NCBI GenBank assembly: GCA_028285625.1
Contig: JANQOX010000014.1
Coordinates: forward strand, 248,001-312,000
Length of the DNA: 64,000 nucleotides
Direction: 5' to 3'
DNA from: Myxococcota bacterium
GTDB lineage: Bacteria; Myxococcota_A; UBA9160; UBA6930
Made by a program: the position numbers and the translations under genes. The notes under the pieces were generated by a model. It worked only from the letters and a program-made list of their open reading frames with translations, ran no database searches and was not told the origin of the DNA. Shown piece after piece: positions 25,523 to 34,646 of the stretch. Position 1 is the first letter of the stretch, and the number at the start of each line of letters is the position of its first letter.

Positions 25523-26736
25523 GCGCTCGTCACCGAGCCGGTGCGGGTGTAGGCCTCGATGGCGCGCATGGCGATGCGCCACTGGTGCACCTCGTCGGCG
25601 CCATCCGCGAAGCGCGCCCAGCGGGCCTGGGTGGCCATGTGGGCCAACGGCGTGTCGGTCGAGTAGCCGAGGGCGCCGTGGACCTGGATGGCGCGGTCGA
25701 TGATGCGGTTCAGTGAGTTGGCGACGAAGTGCTTCGCCATGGAGACCTCGCTCTTGAAGTCCTCCTTGCGGTCGATCTTGTAGGCCGCGTGCAGGACCAT
25801 GAGCTTGCACTGGTAGAGCTCCATGGTGCTGTCGGCGATCATCCACTGGATGCCCTGCTTCTCGCCGAGCAGCGAGCCGTGGGCGAAGCGCTTCATCGAG
25901 CGGTCGATCATCATCTCGAGCGCGATCTCGGCCTGACCGATCCAGCGCATGCAGTGCGCCAGACGTGCCGGCCCGAGTCGCGCCTGACCGAGCAGGTGAC
26001 CCTGCCCGCGTCCGCCCAGCATGTTCTCCTTGGGCACCTTCAGACCCGAGATGCGGATCTCGCAGTGGTTGTGGCCGCCGCTCATGGTGTGCACGTCGCG
26101 GACGATCTCCCAGCCCTCGGACGGAATGTCGACGAGGAAGGCCGAGTTGGCCGCCTGCGGCAGCTCGGGGTCGTCCTCGGTGCGCGCGATCAGGATCGCG
26201 AACTGCGCGCCGGCGGCGCCCGAGATGAACCACTTGTGGCCGTTGATCTCCCAGTGGTCGTCGCGCTCGACCGCATGGGTCTGGATCAGGGTCGGATCGG
26301 ACCCGGCGACCTCGGGCTCGGTCATCGCGAAGCAAGAGCGCTTGGTTCCCTCGCAGAGCGGCCGCAGGTAGGCATCCTTCTGCGCATCCGTCGCCCAGTG
26401 CAAGAGCGTGTGCATGTTGCCCTCGTCGGGCGCCTGCGCGTTCAACGCGAACGGTCCGAAACGGGTCTTGGCCGCCTCGGCCGAGACGGCCGCCATGGCC
26501 ACGTGGCCGAGGCCCATCCCGCCGAACTCTTCGGGCATGTGGGGCAACCACAGGCCCCACTCCTGGGCCGTCTTGCGCATGTGGATCACCTGCTCGACCA
26601 GCACCTTGCGCGCCTCGGGGCCGTCCTCGGCCGCGGCGATCTCGGCTTCGGCCGGCCGCACGATCTCGTCGCAGTAGCGGCGGACCTGGGTGCGGACCTG
26701 CTCGACCTCCTCGGGAAAGCTGAAATCGATGGCCAT
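25501..26736 (-). CDS. Acyl-CoA dehydrogenase
   Basis: A 411-residue flavoenzyme for the first oxidation step of acyl-CoA breakdown. FAD and substrate motifs include FAMTEPEVAGSDP and WEINGHKWFISGA; the late VHGALGYSTDTPLAHM and DGADEVHQWRIA are typical of the ACAD10/11-like branch. I chose the ATG at 26736 with AGAGGAG upstream; the in-frame ORF reaches 26874. The last codons lie in the 22-bp tandem repeat. Likely role is fatty acid or related acyl-CoA degradation. Confidence 0.94.
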   Translation of the reverse strand: MAIDFSFPEEVEQVRTQVRRYCDEIVRPAEAEIAAAEDGPEARKVLVEQVIHMRKTAQEWGLWLPHMPEEFGGMGLGHVAMAAVSAEAAKTRFGPFALNAQAPDEGNMHTLLHWATDAQKDAYLRPLCEGTKRSCFAMTEPEVAGSDPTLIQTHAVERDDHWEINGHKWFISGAAGAQFAILIARTEDDPELPQAANSAFLVDIPSEGWEIVRDVHTMSGGHNHCEIRISGLKVPKENMLGGRGQGHLLGQARLGPARLAHCMRWIGQAEIALEMMIDRSMKRFAHGSLLGEKQGIQWMIADSTMELYQCKLMVLHAAYKIDRKEDFKSEVSMAKHFVANSLNRIIDRAIQVHGALGYSTDTPLAHMATQARWARFADGADEVHQWRIAMRAIEAYTRTGSVTSAAGDLPL

Positions 26737-26900
26737 GGGGTCTCCTCTGGGCGTCCTTGGCGGCTCAGGAGCGCGTGGCGCCCCGGCTCGTGACGGGAGA
26801 GACACGCTAGCACCTCCCCGCGGGGTCATTCGGGGTGGGCGAGCCGATTTTGGGGAAGAAACCGTGCCACGCACCTGCCCCGGCCTCCCACTTCCCAGAC

Positions 26901-27050
26901 ATGAACGTCTGCGCGTGGTGCGAACAGCCTCAGCCGACCCCTGCGTCGAGCGCCGCCCCCGTGAGCCACGGGATCTGCCCCAGCTGCCTCACGGCGCAGA
27001 TGGCCCAGCTCGACCGCACGCGCGCAAACGCCGCCGTCCCGCTCCGCTAG
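26901..27050 (+). CDS. 49-residue zinc-ribbon-like protein
   Basis: A very short protein with two CxxC knuckles (Cys4/Cys7 in CAWC and Cys26/Cys29 in CPSC), the spacing of a treble-clef or zinc ribbon. No other domain is present. It runs head-to-tail into the convergent dioxygenase gene, overlapping its end by 4 bases. Coding status is supported by the paired motifs and codon bias, not by length. Confidence 0.55.
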   Translation: MNVCAWCEQPQPTPASSAAPVSHGICPSCLTAQMAQLDRTRANAAVPLR

Positions 27051-27853
27051 CCAGCGAGCGTCCCGCCGGCCTTCGCCCGCGTCTCGTCGCGCAGTCCGCC
27101 TTTGCGTCGCACGGCCATCCAGTCGACGTTCGGCGGCGTGAACCCCCACTTCTCCTGGGATTGGTCCACGGTGCCTGCCGCCGCGTAGTGGTAGACCATG
27201 GCCGCGCGCCGCCGCGTCGAACCGTTGTCGGTCGAGCGGTGCATGAGATGGCTGTGGAAGAGCAGCAGGTCGCCGGGCTCCATCAGCACCGGCACGGCGC
27301 CGTCCATGGCGTGATCCACGATCTCCACGTAGGCGAAGTTGGCGTGCTCGCGCTGGTCTCGGACGACCTCGTGCACCGGCTCGCGGTGGCTGCCGGGAAG
27401 CACCCAGAGCGGACCGTTGTCCTCCCGGGCTTCGGTCACGGCGAGCCAGACGCCGACCTGTGGCCCGCGGTCGAAGGGAAAGTAGAACGCGTCCTGGTGC
27501 CAGGGCTGTCCGAGTGCTCCCGGGAGCTTGAAGATGAACTGGCTCAGGAAGCAGTCGAGTTCGTCGCCGATCAGTGCGGCCACGGCGTCGAGCAGGTCGT
27601 CGCGCATGCAGAAGTCGCGGAACACGGGCTCGCTGCGGTGGACCCGGAAGATCTTCGAGAGCCGCTCTTCGGGCGGCACGTCGCCCGAGAGCGCCGGTTC
27701 GGGAACCAGGTAGCTCGGTGCGATGTCCTCGCCCGCATCCGAGGCCCGCGCGAGCGCCACGACGCGCGCCTCCATGGCACGCAGGACGTCCGGCTCGGCG
27801 AAGCCGGGGATGCGCACGAACCCGTCTCGCTCGAAGGCGGCTGCGTCCACCAC
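27047..27853 (-). CDS. Phytanoyl-CoA dioxygenase (PhyH) family oxygenase
   Basis: A 268-residue non-haem Fe(II)/2-oxoglutarate enzyme. GQPWHQDAFYF gives the HxD iron ligands, NGPLWVLPGSHREP is the typical strand after it, and HSHLMHRS supplies the distal His with a following Arg for 2-oxoglutarate. GTG start 3 bases after the tandem methyltransferase stop, so both are one transcript. A longer in-frame ORF extends to 30073 but its upstream part is antisense to or out of frame with real genes. Confidence 0.9.
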   Translation of the reverse strand: MVDAAAFERDGFVRIPGFAEPDVLRAMEARVVALARASDAGEDIAPSYLVPEPALSGDVPPEERLSKIFRVHRSEPVFRDFCMRDDLLDAVAALIGDELDCFLSQFIFKLPGALGQPWHQDAFYFPFDRGPQVGVWLAVTEAREDNGPLWVLPGSHREPVHEVVRDQREHANFAYVEIVDHAMDGAVPVLMEPGDLLLFHSHLMHRSTDNGSTRRRAAMVYHYAAAGTVDQSQEKWGFTPPNVDWMAVRRKGGLRDETRAKAGGTLAG

Positions 27854-27855
27854 GG

Positions 27856-29541
27856 CTAGTCCGTGCGGCGCGCCGACGCGAAGAGCGAGAGCCCCATGCC
27901 GCGCACGACGGGGTTGATGGTCCGCAGCGCCGGCACCGCCCGGTTGTAGAGGCGAAGCGCCCCGGGGTCGAGGCGCGGCCGCTTGAGCATGCGCCCTTGA
28001 AGGAACCAGCCGGGGATCGCGTACGGATTGAAGCGGCGCAGCCAGTCCACCTCGAGCCCGGCTTCGCGAACCACGGCGCGCAGCGTCGCGGGGCTGTAGC
28101 GGCGCTGGTGGCCGTAGGTGGTGTCGAGACTTCCGAACAGCCAGGGGTGATTCGGCACCTGGAGCACGATGTTGCCGCCCGGCGCCAGCAGCTCCCGCAG
28201 GCCTCGCAGGGCCGCCACGTCGTCTTCGATGTGCTCCAGCACGTTCAGGCAGAGCACCGAGTCGACCCCCTCGCCCACGTGGCGTCTGGCGTCGTCGAAG
28301 GGGGGCTGGGTGAGATCGAGCAGGGCGCGTTCGACGTGCGGTAGCTCGCCGAAGCGGTCGCGCAGGATGTCGAGGTAGAAGGGCTGGTAGTCGGTGAGCG
28401 TCAGCTGGTCGCAGCGCGAGATCAGGAACTTCGAGAACACGCCGATGCCGCTGCCCACTTCGAGGACGCGTCGCCCGAGCCGTTCGGCCACCAGATCGAA
28501 GACCCAGCGGTAATGCCGATCGGACGTGGTCTCGAGTACGCCCAGCTCGTCGAGGACGTCGCGATCCACCGCGGCCAGGGGCTCGGGTGCATTGTTGCGC
28601 AGGGTCTGCACCGACGTGCGTACACCGCGGCGCCGCGCGATCGCGATCATCTTGGTGTGCGGGTTCACGTGCACCTGCATGCCGCCCAGTCCGATTGCGT
28701 CGACCACGCGGCGCAGCCCGTGGAACACGTGCTTCTGGTAGAGGGCGAGGCGCTCGAGCAGGAAGCGCAGCTCGAACGTGTGGCCGATCGACTTCAGCGC
28801 GACGAGTTCGAAGCCGTGTTCGTCGAGGGTCTCCGACAGCGTGCGTCGCCCGAAGAACACCAGGTGCTCGCGCGTGCGCCGAAAGTCCTCGAGCCGCGAG
28901 CCGATCAGGCGCGAGGTCGCGCTCTCGGCGTCGGGGGTGGATACGATGAGCAGGCCCCCAGGGCTCAGCATGTCGTGGATCTGGTCGAGCGCCTCGAACG
29001 GGGCCCGCAGGTGTTCGATCACGTCGAACATGGCGACGGCGTCGTAGGAGCCGGGCGGCACCTCCATGCTCTCGAGCGCGCCCTCGTGGATCGGGAAGGC
29101 GAACTTGCGGCGCAGGCGCTCGACGGCGCCCGGGTTGAACTCGACCCCCGAGACGTCGAAGCCCTCTTCGAAGGCTTGATCCAGGAAGTAGCCGAGCCCG
29201 CAGCCCACCTCGAGAAGCCGCGGCCGGGCGCGTTCGTGGCGCGAGGCGCCAGGGCTGGCCAGGTGCTGGTGGATCTCGCGCGCGATGTCGGCGTACTGGG
29301 GCTGCTTGTTGAAGCGCTCGGCCACGTAGTCGGCGTAGCCGTACAACGACTCGTGCGTGCCGGTGAGGAATCGCTCGTTCTGGAAGTAGTCGCCGCCGTA
29401 GACGGCCGCGACCTCGGCCTCGGACGGCCAGGGGTGCAGGTGGAGCAGCCCGCAGGCGCTGCAGCGGACGATGCTGGCGTCGCCGAAGTCGTAGCGGATC
29501 GTGGCCTGATCGAATTTGCAGCGGGGGCAGTGGGCCTGCAT
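27856..29541 (-). CDS. Tandem SAM-dependent methyltransferase with N-terminal zinc ribbon
   Basis: A 561-residue protein. A zinc ribbon (CPRC near residue 5, CSAC near residue 28) leads into a first class I methyltransferase (LLEVGCGLGYFLDQAF), then a linker and a second (LEVGSGIGVFSKFL; ending LFASARR). Zinc-ribbon methyltransferases usually act on sugars or sugar nucleotides, and two domains in one chain suggest two methylations or one regulatory copy. The ATG at 29541 begins right at the ribbon; the ORF could start at 29607. Next to a PhyH oxygenase and GT-C genes, it points to a modified surface glycan or small molecule. Confidence 0.85.
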   Translation of the reverse strand: MQAHCPRCKFDQATIRYDFGDASIVRCSACGLLHLHPWPSEAEVAAVYGGDYFQNERFLTGTHESLYGYADYVAERFNKQPQYADIAREIHQHLASPGASRHERARPRLLEVGCGLGYFLDQAFEEGFDVSGVEFNPGAVERLRRKFAFPIHEGALESMEVPPGSYDAVAMFDVIEHLRAPFEALDQIHDMLSPGGLLIVSTPDAESATSRLIGSRLEDFRRTREHLVFFGRRTLSETLDEHGFELVALKSIGHTFELRFLLERLALYQKHVFHGLRRVVDAIGLGGMQVHVNPHTKMIAIARRRGVRTSVQTLRNNAPEPLAAVDRDVLDELGVLETTSDRHYRWVFDLVAERLGRRVLEVGSGIGVFSKFLISRCDQLTLTDYQPFYLDILRDRFGELPHVERALLDLTQPPFDDARRHVGEGVDSVLCLNVLEHIEDDVAALRGLRELLAPGGNIVLQVPNHPWLFGSLDTTYGHQRRYSPATLRAVVREAGLEVDWLRRFNPYAIPGWFLQGRMLKRPRLDPGALRLYNRAVPALRTINPVVRGMGLSLFASARRTD

Positions 29542-29635
29542 GGCGAGCCCGCGAAGGTACCCCACCGGTGCCCTGGGGCCGAGGCAGGCACGCGGGGGAG
29601 CCGCCATCCCGCCCGCGACGTGCCATGCTCGGGGT

Positions 29636-31345
29636 GTGTCGAACCGCGCTGCCTATGCGCTGCTCATCCTGCTGTTGGCGCTCGGCGCGGGGCTCAAGCT
29701 CGCCTACGACCCCGTGGCGGTGCGACCCGGTGAGTGGGACAGCAACTACTACCTGCAAGTCGCGCAGGAAGTGGCCGCAGGCAATGGGCTCGTCACCCGC
29801 GCATCGATCCACTCGCGCGGCTACCGGGATCTCCCGCACCCCACGGTCATGTACCCGCTCTGGCCGTGGCTCATGGGCCAGGCCGCTCGGGTGGCCCCGC
29901 TCGAGGCTGCGGCCACCGCGCTGGCCGAGGCGCTCTACCTGCTCTCGCTGCTGTTGCTCTACCCGCTGGCGAACGCGGCGGCCCGGGGCGTTCGCGCCGG
30001 AGGAGACGTGCCGTTCGCGCGTCTGCCGGGGTTGCGGGCGGGTCACGTGGCCGTGGCGGCGCTGGCCCTTCACCCGGCCTACTTCGAGTACTCGTCGCTT
30101 CCCTTCACCGATCCGCTCGCGCTCACGCTGGGCTTCGGGGCGCTGCTGGCCGCGAAGGGGACGCGGGGGTCGCGGCCGCTACGGATGGCGGCGCTGGCCG
30201 GCGCGTTGGCCGGCCTCGCCTACCTGGCGCGCTACCAGATGGCCGCCGCGGCCATGGCGATTGCCCTGGCGTGCGCAGTCGTGGGCCGCTTCGACCGGCA
30301 GGCCCTGCGCACGGCGTTCGTGGCCTGCGTGGCCACGGCACTCGTCGTGGTGCCCTGGTGGGCACACCTCGCCACCTTCGTGCGCCCCCACACGATCCGC
30401 ATCCTGTTCGACATCTCGGCGTACATGGAAAGCCCGGAGCTGCTGCCGCCCTCGAAACACGTGGGAGCGGCCACCGTCGCAGAAGCGGCGCAAGCGCGCC
30501 TGGAGGGGGCCTGGGTCGCCTTCCACCCCACGCATGACGAGTCCTACCTGCGGGCCTTCGGCCCCCTCGCGTGGCTTCCGCCGCTCGCGCTCGTGCTGGG
30601 CGTTCTCGCTGCGGTGAAGTCCCGCGAGCGTGCATCGCCCGTGGCCGCGGATCCCGCGAGCCCCGAAGCCGGCGATCGGGTCGTGCTGTGGGCGGTGCTC
30701 GCATGCGGGCTCATCTCGCTCCTGCCGGTGCATCTCACGCGCTGGGACGGCCCCCACGAGTGGTGGTTCCACGACCGGCATGGCGTGCCCATGATCCTGC
30801 TGCTCGCGCCCAGCCTGGCCGTGCTGCTCGGCCGCGGTCGGGTGCTCGCGGGGCTCGTGGGAGCGGCCATCGTGGCGAGTCTCGCCGTCCAGGTCGGTGC
30901 GACGCGCGAGGTCTTCCGAGCCAAGCCCTACGCCGCGCAGCCCGATCCCTACACGCGCGCCCTGGTCGCGTGGATCGACGCGCACGCGTCGCCGCCGATC
31001 GCGATCACCACGCAGCCGCGCTACCTGGCCGTGCTCACGCGCGGGGGGTTCCATCGGATCGCCTGCGACGCGCCCCCCGAACAGATGCGGCGACTGGTCG
31101 CGCACATGCAGCCCGACTACGTGATCTCCTACTTCGACGAAGCATCGCGCTGTGGGAGCTTCCGCGGCTTGCGCAAGCTGGCGGCGCCGGTGCGGCAGGT
31201 GGGCGAGGGCCGGCGCGGCATCGTCGTGTGGCAGGTCCACGGCCGCACGCCCGAGGGCGCTCCGCCCGAGGCGCCATCGGCTGCCGGGGCCGCGCCCGCC
31301 GGGGCGCGTCAGCAGCCGGCAGCCGGCGTGCAGGCGACGCGCTAG
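29636..31345 (+). CDS. GT-C type glycosyltransferase-like membrane protein
   Basis: A 569-residue protein with about 10-11 TM helices. The first periplasmic loop contains GEWDSNYYLQVAQEVAAGNGL, the position where PMT/ArnT-like enzymes keep their catalytic acidic residue. A C-terminal ~120-residue periplasmic domain with two cysteines follows. GT-C enzymes use polyprenyl-phosphate sugars. The tail is Ala/Pro-rich. Divergent from the tandem methyltransferase gene by about 95 bases. Donor and acceptor are unknown. Confidence 0.78.
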   Translation: MSNRAAYALLILLLALGAGLKLAYDPVAVRPGEWDSNYYLQVAQEVAAGNGLVTRASIHSRGYRDLPHPTVMYPLWPWLMGQAARVAPLEAAATALAEALYLLSLLLLYPLANAAARGVRAGGDVPFARLPGLRAGHVAVAALALHPAYFEYSSLPFTDPLALTLGFGALLAAKGTRGSRPLRMAALAGALAGLAYLARYQMAAAAMAIALACAVVGRFDRQALRTAFVACVATALVVVPWWAHLATFVRPHTIRILFDISAYMESPELLPPSKHVGAATVAEAAQARLEGAWVAFHPTHDESYLRAFGPLAWLPPLALVLGVLAAVKSRERASPVAADPASPEAGDRVVLWAVLACGLISLLPVHLTRWDGPHEWWFHDRHGVPMILLLAPSLAVLLGRGRVLAGLVGAAIVASLAVQVGATREVFRAKPYAAQPDPYTRALVAWIDAHASPPIAITTQPRYLAVLTRGGFHRIACDAPPEQMRRLVAHMQPDYVISYFDEASRCGSFRGLRKLAAPVRQVGEGRRGIVVWQVHGRTPEGAPPEAPSAAGAAPAGARQQPAAGVQATR

Positions 31346-31407
31346 GGCCGCGGCCCAAGGCCGGATTCGCGCTCAAGGGCGGGCCGCGTCGGGTCGAACC
31401 GCTTTGG

Positions 31408-33117
31408 ATGGCCCACCCGCAAGCGCGGTCCGGTAGCGGCCGGCCGATCCGTAGCCGCGGAGGGCTCGAGCCCGTCGCGATCGCGGGCCTGGCCGCCGTG
31501 GCGGTGGGACTCGCCCTCGTCCTATTGCACGCGTTCGGCACCGGCCCGATCGACGAGCCGCTGGAGGTGCGCATCAAGGCGCTGCTCTGTGCGCTCGTCG
31601 CTTGCGTACTCGGGATCGAGGCCTTCCCGTCGGTGCGGCGTCGCGCGTGGCTCTCGCGCAGCCTGCTCGCCGCCGCCGGCGTCGCGGGCGTGTTGGCCTG
31701 GTTCAACTTCGGCGCCTTCCACGGCGGCGGCGGCTACGTCCACGACTGGGAGCAGTTCCACCATCGGCTGGGTGCGCGCTACTTCGCGGAGCTCGGCTAC
31801 GACGGGCTCTATGCCGCGAGCATCGCCGCGCAGATCGAGGGCGCACCGCGCCTGGCCGTGCAGCGCAGCTACCGCGACCTGCGCACGAACCAGGTGCGCG
31901 ACACCCAGGCGCAGCTCGACCACGTGCGCGCGGTTCGCAAGCGATTCGATGCCCAGCGCTGGGTCGAGTTCGTCGCCGACCATGACTACTTCGTCCGTCG
32001 CCACGGCGGCGCCCAGCTCGACGACATGCGGCGCGATCACGGCTTCAACGCGTCGCCGGCCTGGGCGGCGATGGCCCGCCTGGTAGGGGCCCCGCTTCCG
32101 ACGACCACGCGGGGGCTGTTGGCGCTCGGTCTGCTCGATCCGCTGCTGCTGGCTGCCGCGTTCTGGATGGTATTCCGGGCGTTCGGGGCTCGCGTGGGCT
32201 GCGCGGCGTTGGCGGTGCTCGGGCTCGGCTACGCCAGCCGCTTCTACTGGGTGGGGGGTGCGTTCCTGCGCCAGGACTGGCTCGCCGCCGTCCTCGCATC
32301 GTTGGCCTGGGCCGAGCGCGGACGTTTCCGCGCAGCCGGTGCCGCGCTGGGCGTGGCGGCCGGTCTGCGCTTGTTCCCGGTACTCCTTCTGTTCGGTCCC
32401 GCGGTCCTGGCGGCGCGGGCGATCGCCCGCCGCGAGCGCGCACCGTGGATCGTGTCCCTCGGGCTGGGCTTTGGCCTGGCGATCGCAGGGATGCTGGCCG
32501 TGGGCAGCCTCGCCGGTCGGGGACCCTCGGCCTGGCCGGCCTTCGCAAACGAGATCGCACGTCACACCGACGGCTGGCTCACCAACGACGTGGGCCTCGA
32601 GAACCTGGTGCTCTACGACCACGCGATCACGTCGGGCGCGTTGATCGACCCCGAAGCGCACGACGTCTGGACGCCGGTGAAGGCCGAGATCGTGAACCGA
32701 CGCGCGGAGCGTCTTCCTGCGCGGGTGGCGCTGCAGGCGCTGTTTCTCGTGCTGCTGGCCGCTGCCGTGTGGCGGTCGACCCCATCGGCGAGCATGGCGC
32801 TGTCCGTGGTCGCGGTATTCAGTCTGACGGCGCCCACCTGCTACTACTGGTCGCTGCTCGCGCTCGTGCCCCTGGCGCAGCGCGGTGTGGGGGTTCCGAT
32901 CGCACTGCTCGCGCTCAACGCGGCGGCCTTCGGCCTGCACCTGCAGACCGAGCGCTTCGAGCTGCGCTACGGCGCGCTGTCCTGGGGGCTCGCCGTATTC
33001 TTCGCCGGCCTCCTGGTCCCCGCAGCCGGTGCGTTCGCGTGGTTCAGTCGATCCGGATGGCCACGGGGAAGCGCGCGTCCGCACTCACGGGCCGGCCCTG
33101 ACGTGTCGGCGGGGTGA
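31408..33117 (+). CDS. Polytopic membrane protein, GT-C/GT87-like
   Basis: A 569-residue protein with 10 or so TM helices. After the second TM a loop reads HDWEQFHHRLGARYFAELGY, a pattern I associate with a conserved but uncharacterised family of GT-C-like proteins in deltaproteobacterial genomes. The remainder is hydrophobic with a short basic tail. It follows the previous GT-C gene by 62 bases. Its 3' end overlaps the convergent transpeptidase gene by 74 bases. Confidence 0.7.
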   Translation: MAHPQARSGSGRPIRSRGGLEPVAIAGLAAVAVGLALVLLHAFGTGPIDEPLEVRIKALLCALVACVLGIEAFPSVRRRAWLSRSLLAAAGVAGVLAWFNFGAFHGGGGYVHDWEQFHHRLGARYFAELGYDGLYAASIAAQIEGAPRLAVQRSYRDLRTNQVRDTQAQLDHVRAVRKRFDAQRWVEFVADHDYFVRRHGGAQLDDMRRDHGFNASPAWAAMARLVGAPLPTTTRGLLALGLLDPLLLAAAFWMVFRAFGARVGCAALAVLGLGYASRFYWVGGAFLRQDWLAAVLASLAWAERGRFRAAGAALGVAAGLRLFPVLLLFGPAVLAARAIARRERAPWIVSLGLGFGLAIAGMLAVGSLAGRGPSAWPAFANEIARHTDGWLTNDVGLENLVLYDHAITSGALIDPEAHDVWTPVKAEIVNRRAERLPARVALQALFLVLLAAAVWRSTPSASMALSVVAVFSLTAPTCYYWSLLALVPLAQRGVGVPIALLALNAAAFGLHLQTERFELRYGALSWGLAVFFAGLLVPAAGAFAWFSRSGWPRGSARPHSRAGPDVSAG

Positions 33118-34423
33118 ATCGCCAGCGCGCGACGGTGGTGCGGACCGTCTCGTTCAGTGCGGGCAGGTCGCTGGCGTCGACGCGCGCGTGGCGAACGCGC
33201 CCCTCGGGATCGAGGCGGAGCATCAGCACGACCTCGCCCTCGGTACGGCCGCGCCGCAGGTGGCGGGGAATCTCGAGCGGCGTGGTCGCCACGGGGCGCG
33301 GCGTCTGATCGAGGGCCTCGCGCTCGCGGCGCGCCAGCTCCTCGGCATGGGCGCGCTCGCTCGCGGCGATCAGCTCGAGCCGTCGAAGCTCGGCCCTGCG
33401 CTCCTCGTCGAGTCGCGCTCGTCGCTCGGCTGCCCGGGCGAGCCAGGGCAGGGCGGTCGCCTCGCCGCAGCGTTCGCCCTTGCAGAACAGGGAGGCGAGT
33501 ACGCGTCGCGACACCTCCGACGCCGTGGCCGTCCCCGGCGCATCCCGGACCACCAGCGTGGCCAATGCGACCTTCGGGTGGGCGGCCGGCGCCATGCCCA
33601 CGAACCACTGATACAGGCCGTCGGGATCGCGCCCGGAGAGCGTCCCCGTCTTGCCCGCGACCTCGACCGGACCCAGGCGGGGCCGACCGCGGCCGTCCAC
33701 GAAGGCCCGCGAAGCGGTGCCGTGGCGGGTCACGCCGACCAGCATGGTTCGCAGGGCTGCGGCGGTCTCGGGGTCGATCGCGGGTTCGGGCCCACCCGCG
33801 TCGCCCAGGGACTGGGTCTGGCCGTCGGCGTCGCGAACACCCGCCACCCAGCGTGGGGATACCCGCTGCCCCGTGGCGAGCGATCCCGCCAGTTGTGCGG
33901 CGCCCAGCGGCGTGATGAACGAGCCCGCGAGGCCCGAACCGAGCCGCCCGAGACTGAGCGCGTCGGCGCCGGCCTCGGCGCGGCCGGGCGCGTGCCCCGG
34001 ACCGGGAGAACTCGGCAGGCCCAGATGCCGCATCTCGCCGAGAAGCTGCTCGGCACCGAGTGCGCCCACCGCGATGCGGCCGAAGCACTGGTTGTTGGAG
34101 ATCGCCATGGCGTCCGCGAACGACTGGGCTCGTGCAGGCCGGAAGCCGGCGGCGAGATGGTGCGCGGCCAACCGGTAGGGGTTGGCGCTGTACCCGCAGT
34201 CGCGCTTCGCGATCTCCGGATCCTGGCGCAGGGCCGCCGCGGCCGTCACGAGTTTCGCGAGGGAGGCCATCGGATAGGCTCGCGTCGCTGGAAATCGGTC
34301 GGGGTCGGTGGAGACGTAGGCGAGGACCTCACCGCTGTGCGGGTCGAGGACCACGACGTGCCCCAGCGACACCCCTCCCGCCCGGAGGATCTCGCGGACG
34401 CGGGCGTCGAGGCGGGGGTCCAC
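33044..34423 (-). CDS. Penicillin-binding transpeptidase fused to a TonB C-terminal domain
   Basis: 459 residues as opened by the GTG at 34423. The N-terminal ~310 residues are a class B-like transpeptidase: SxxK at Ser54-Lys57 (SLAK), SxN at Ser109-Asn111 (SNN), and KTG at Lys258 (AGKTGT). A charged helical linker (about 325-385) leads to a TonB C-terminal domain (about 385-459, WRFTPPTRQGRPV) closely resembling the TonB encoded at 39294. In-frame codons upstream to about 34645 encode a basic-hydrophobic leader typical of a lipoprotein or Sec signal, but no ATG, GTG or TTG precedes it. The protein is probably periplasmic and links peptidoglycan cross-linking to the TonB system; no N-terminal dimerisation domain is present. 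Confidence 0.85.
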   Translation of the reverse strand: MDPRLDARVREILRAGGVSLGHVVVLDPHSGEVLAYVSTDPDRFPATRAYPMASLAKLVTAAAALRQDPEIAKRDCGYSANPYRLAAHHLAAGFRPARAQSFADAMAISNNQCFGRIAVGALGAEQLLGEMRHLGLPSSPGPGHAPGRAEAGADALSLGRLGSGLAGSFITPLGAAQLAGSLATGQRVSPRWVAGVRDADGQTQSLGDAGGPEPAIDPETAAALRTMLVGVTRHGTASRAFVDGRGRPRLGPVEVAGKTGTLSGRDPDGLYQWFVGMAPAAHPKVALATLVVRDAPGTATASEVSRRVLASLFCKGERCGEATALPWLARAAERRARLDEERRAELRRLELIAASERAHAEELARREREALDQTPRPVATTPLEIPRHLRRGRTEGEVVLMLRLDPEGRVRHARVDASDLPALNETVRTTVARWRFTPPTRQGRPVSADARFPVAIRID

Positions 34424-34501
34424 CGTGTAGGCGACGTCGAAGCCGGCCAGTCCATCGGGATCGGCGGCACGCGCACCGGGAGGAAGGCTCGCGAGTGCGG
34501 C

Positions 34502-34549
34502 CTCGGGTGCGGGTGCAAGTGCGACCTCGGGTGCGGGTGCAAGTGCGAC
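34502..34549. repeat. Two perfect 24-bp tandem copies
   Basis: A 24-base unit is repeated twice head-to-tail; on the minus strand it encodes VALAPAPE twice, in the leader region upstream of the transpeptidase-TonB fusion and in frame with it. Confidence 0.85.
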
Positions 34550-34646
34550 GTTCTCCGCAGCGAGCGATTCGCACGCGAGCCCAAGGGCGCACGCGACGGC
34601 GAGCCCGTACGCGAGTCCGAGCCGGCGAGCGCGACGTTCGCGGTGC

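Noticed and set aside
27854..30073. Extension of the PhyH frame to 1008 codons
   Set aside because: It is out of frame with the tandem methyltransferase on the same strand and of low-complexity composition; typical of high-GC shadow frames.
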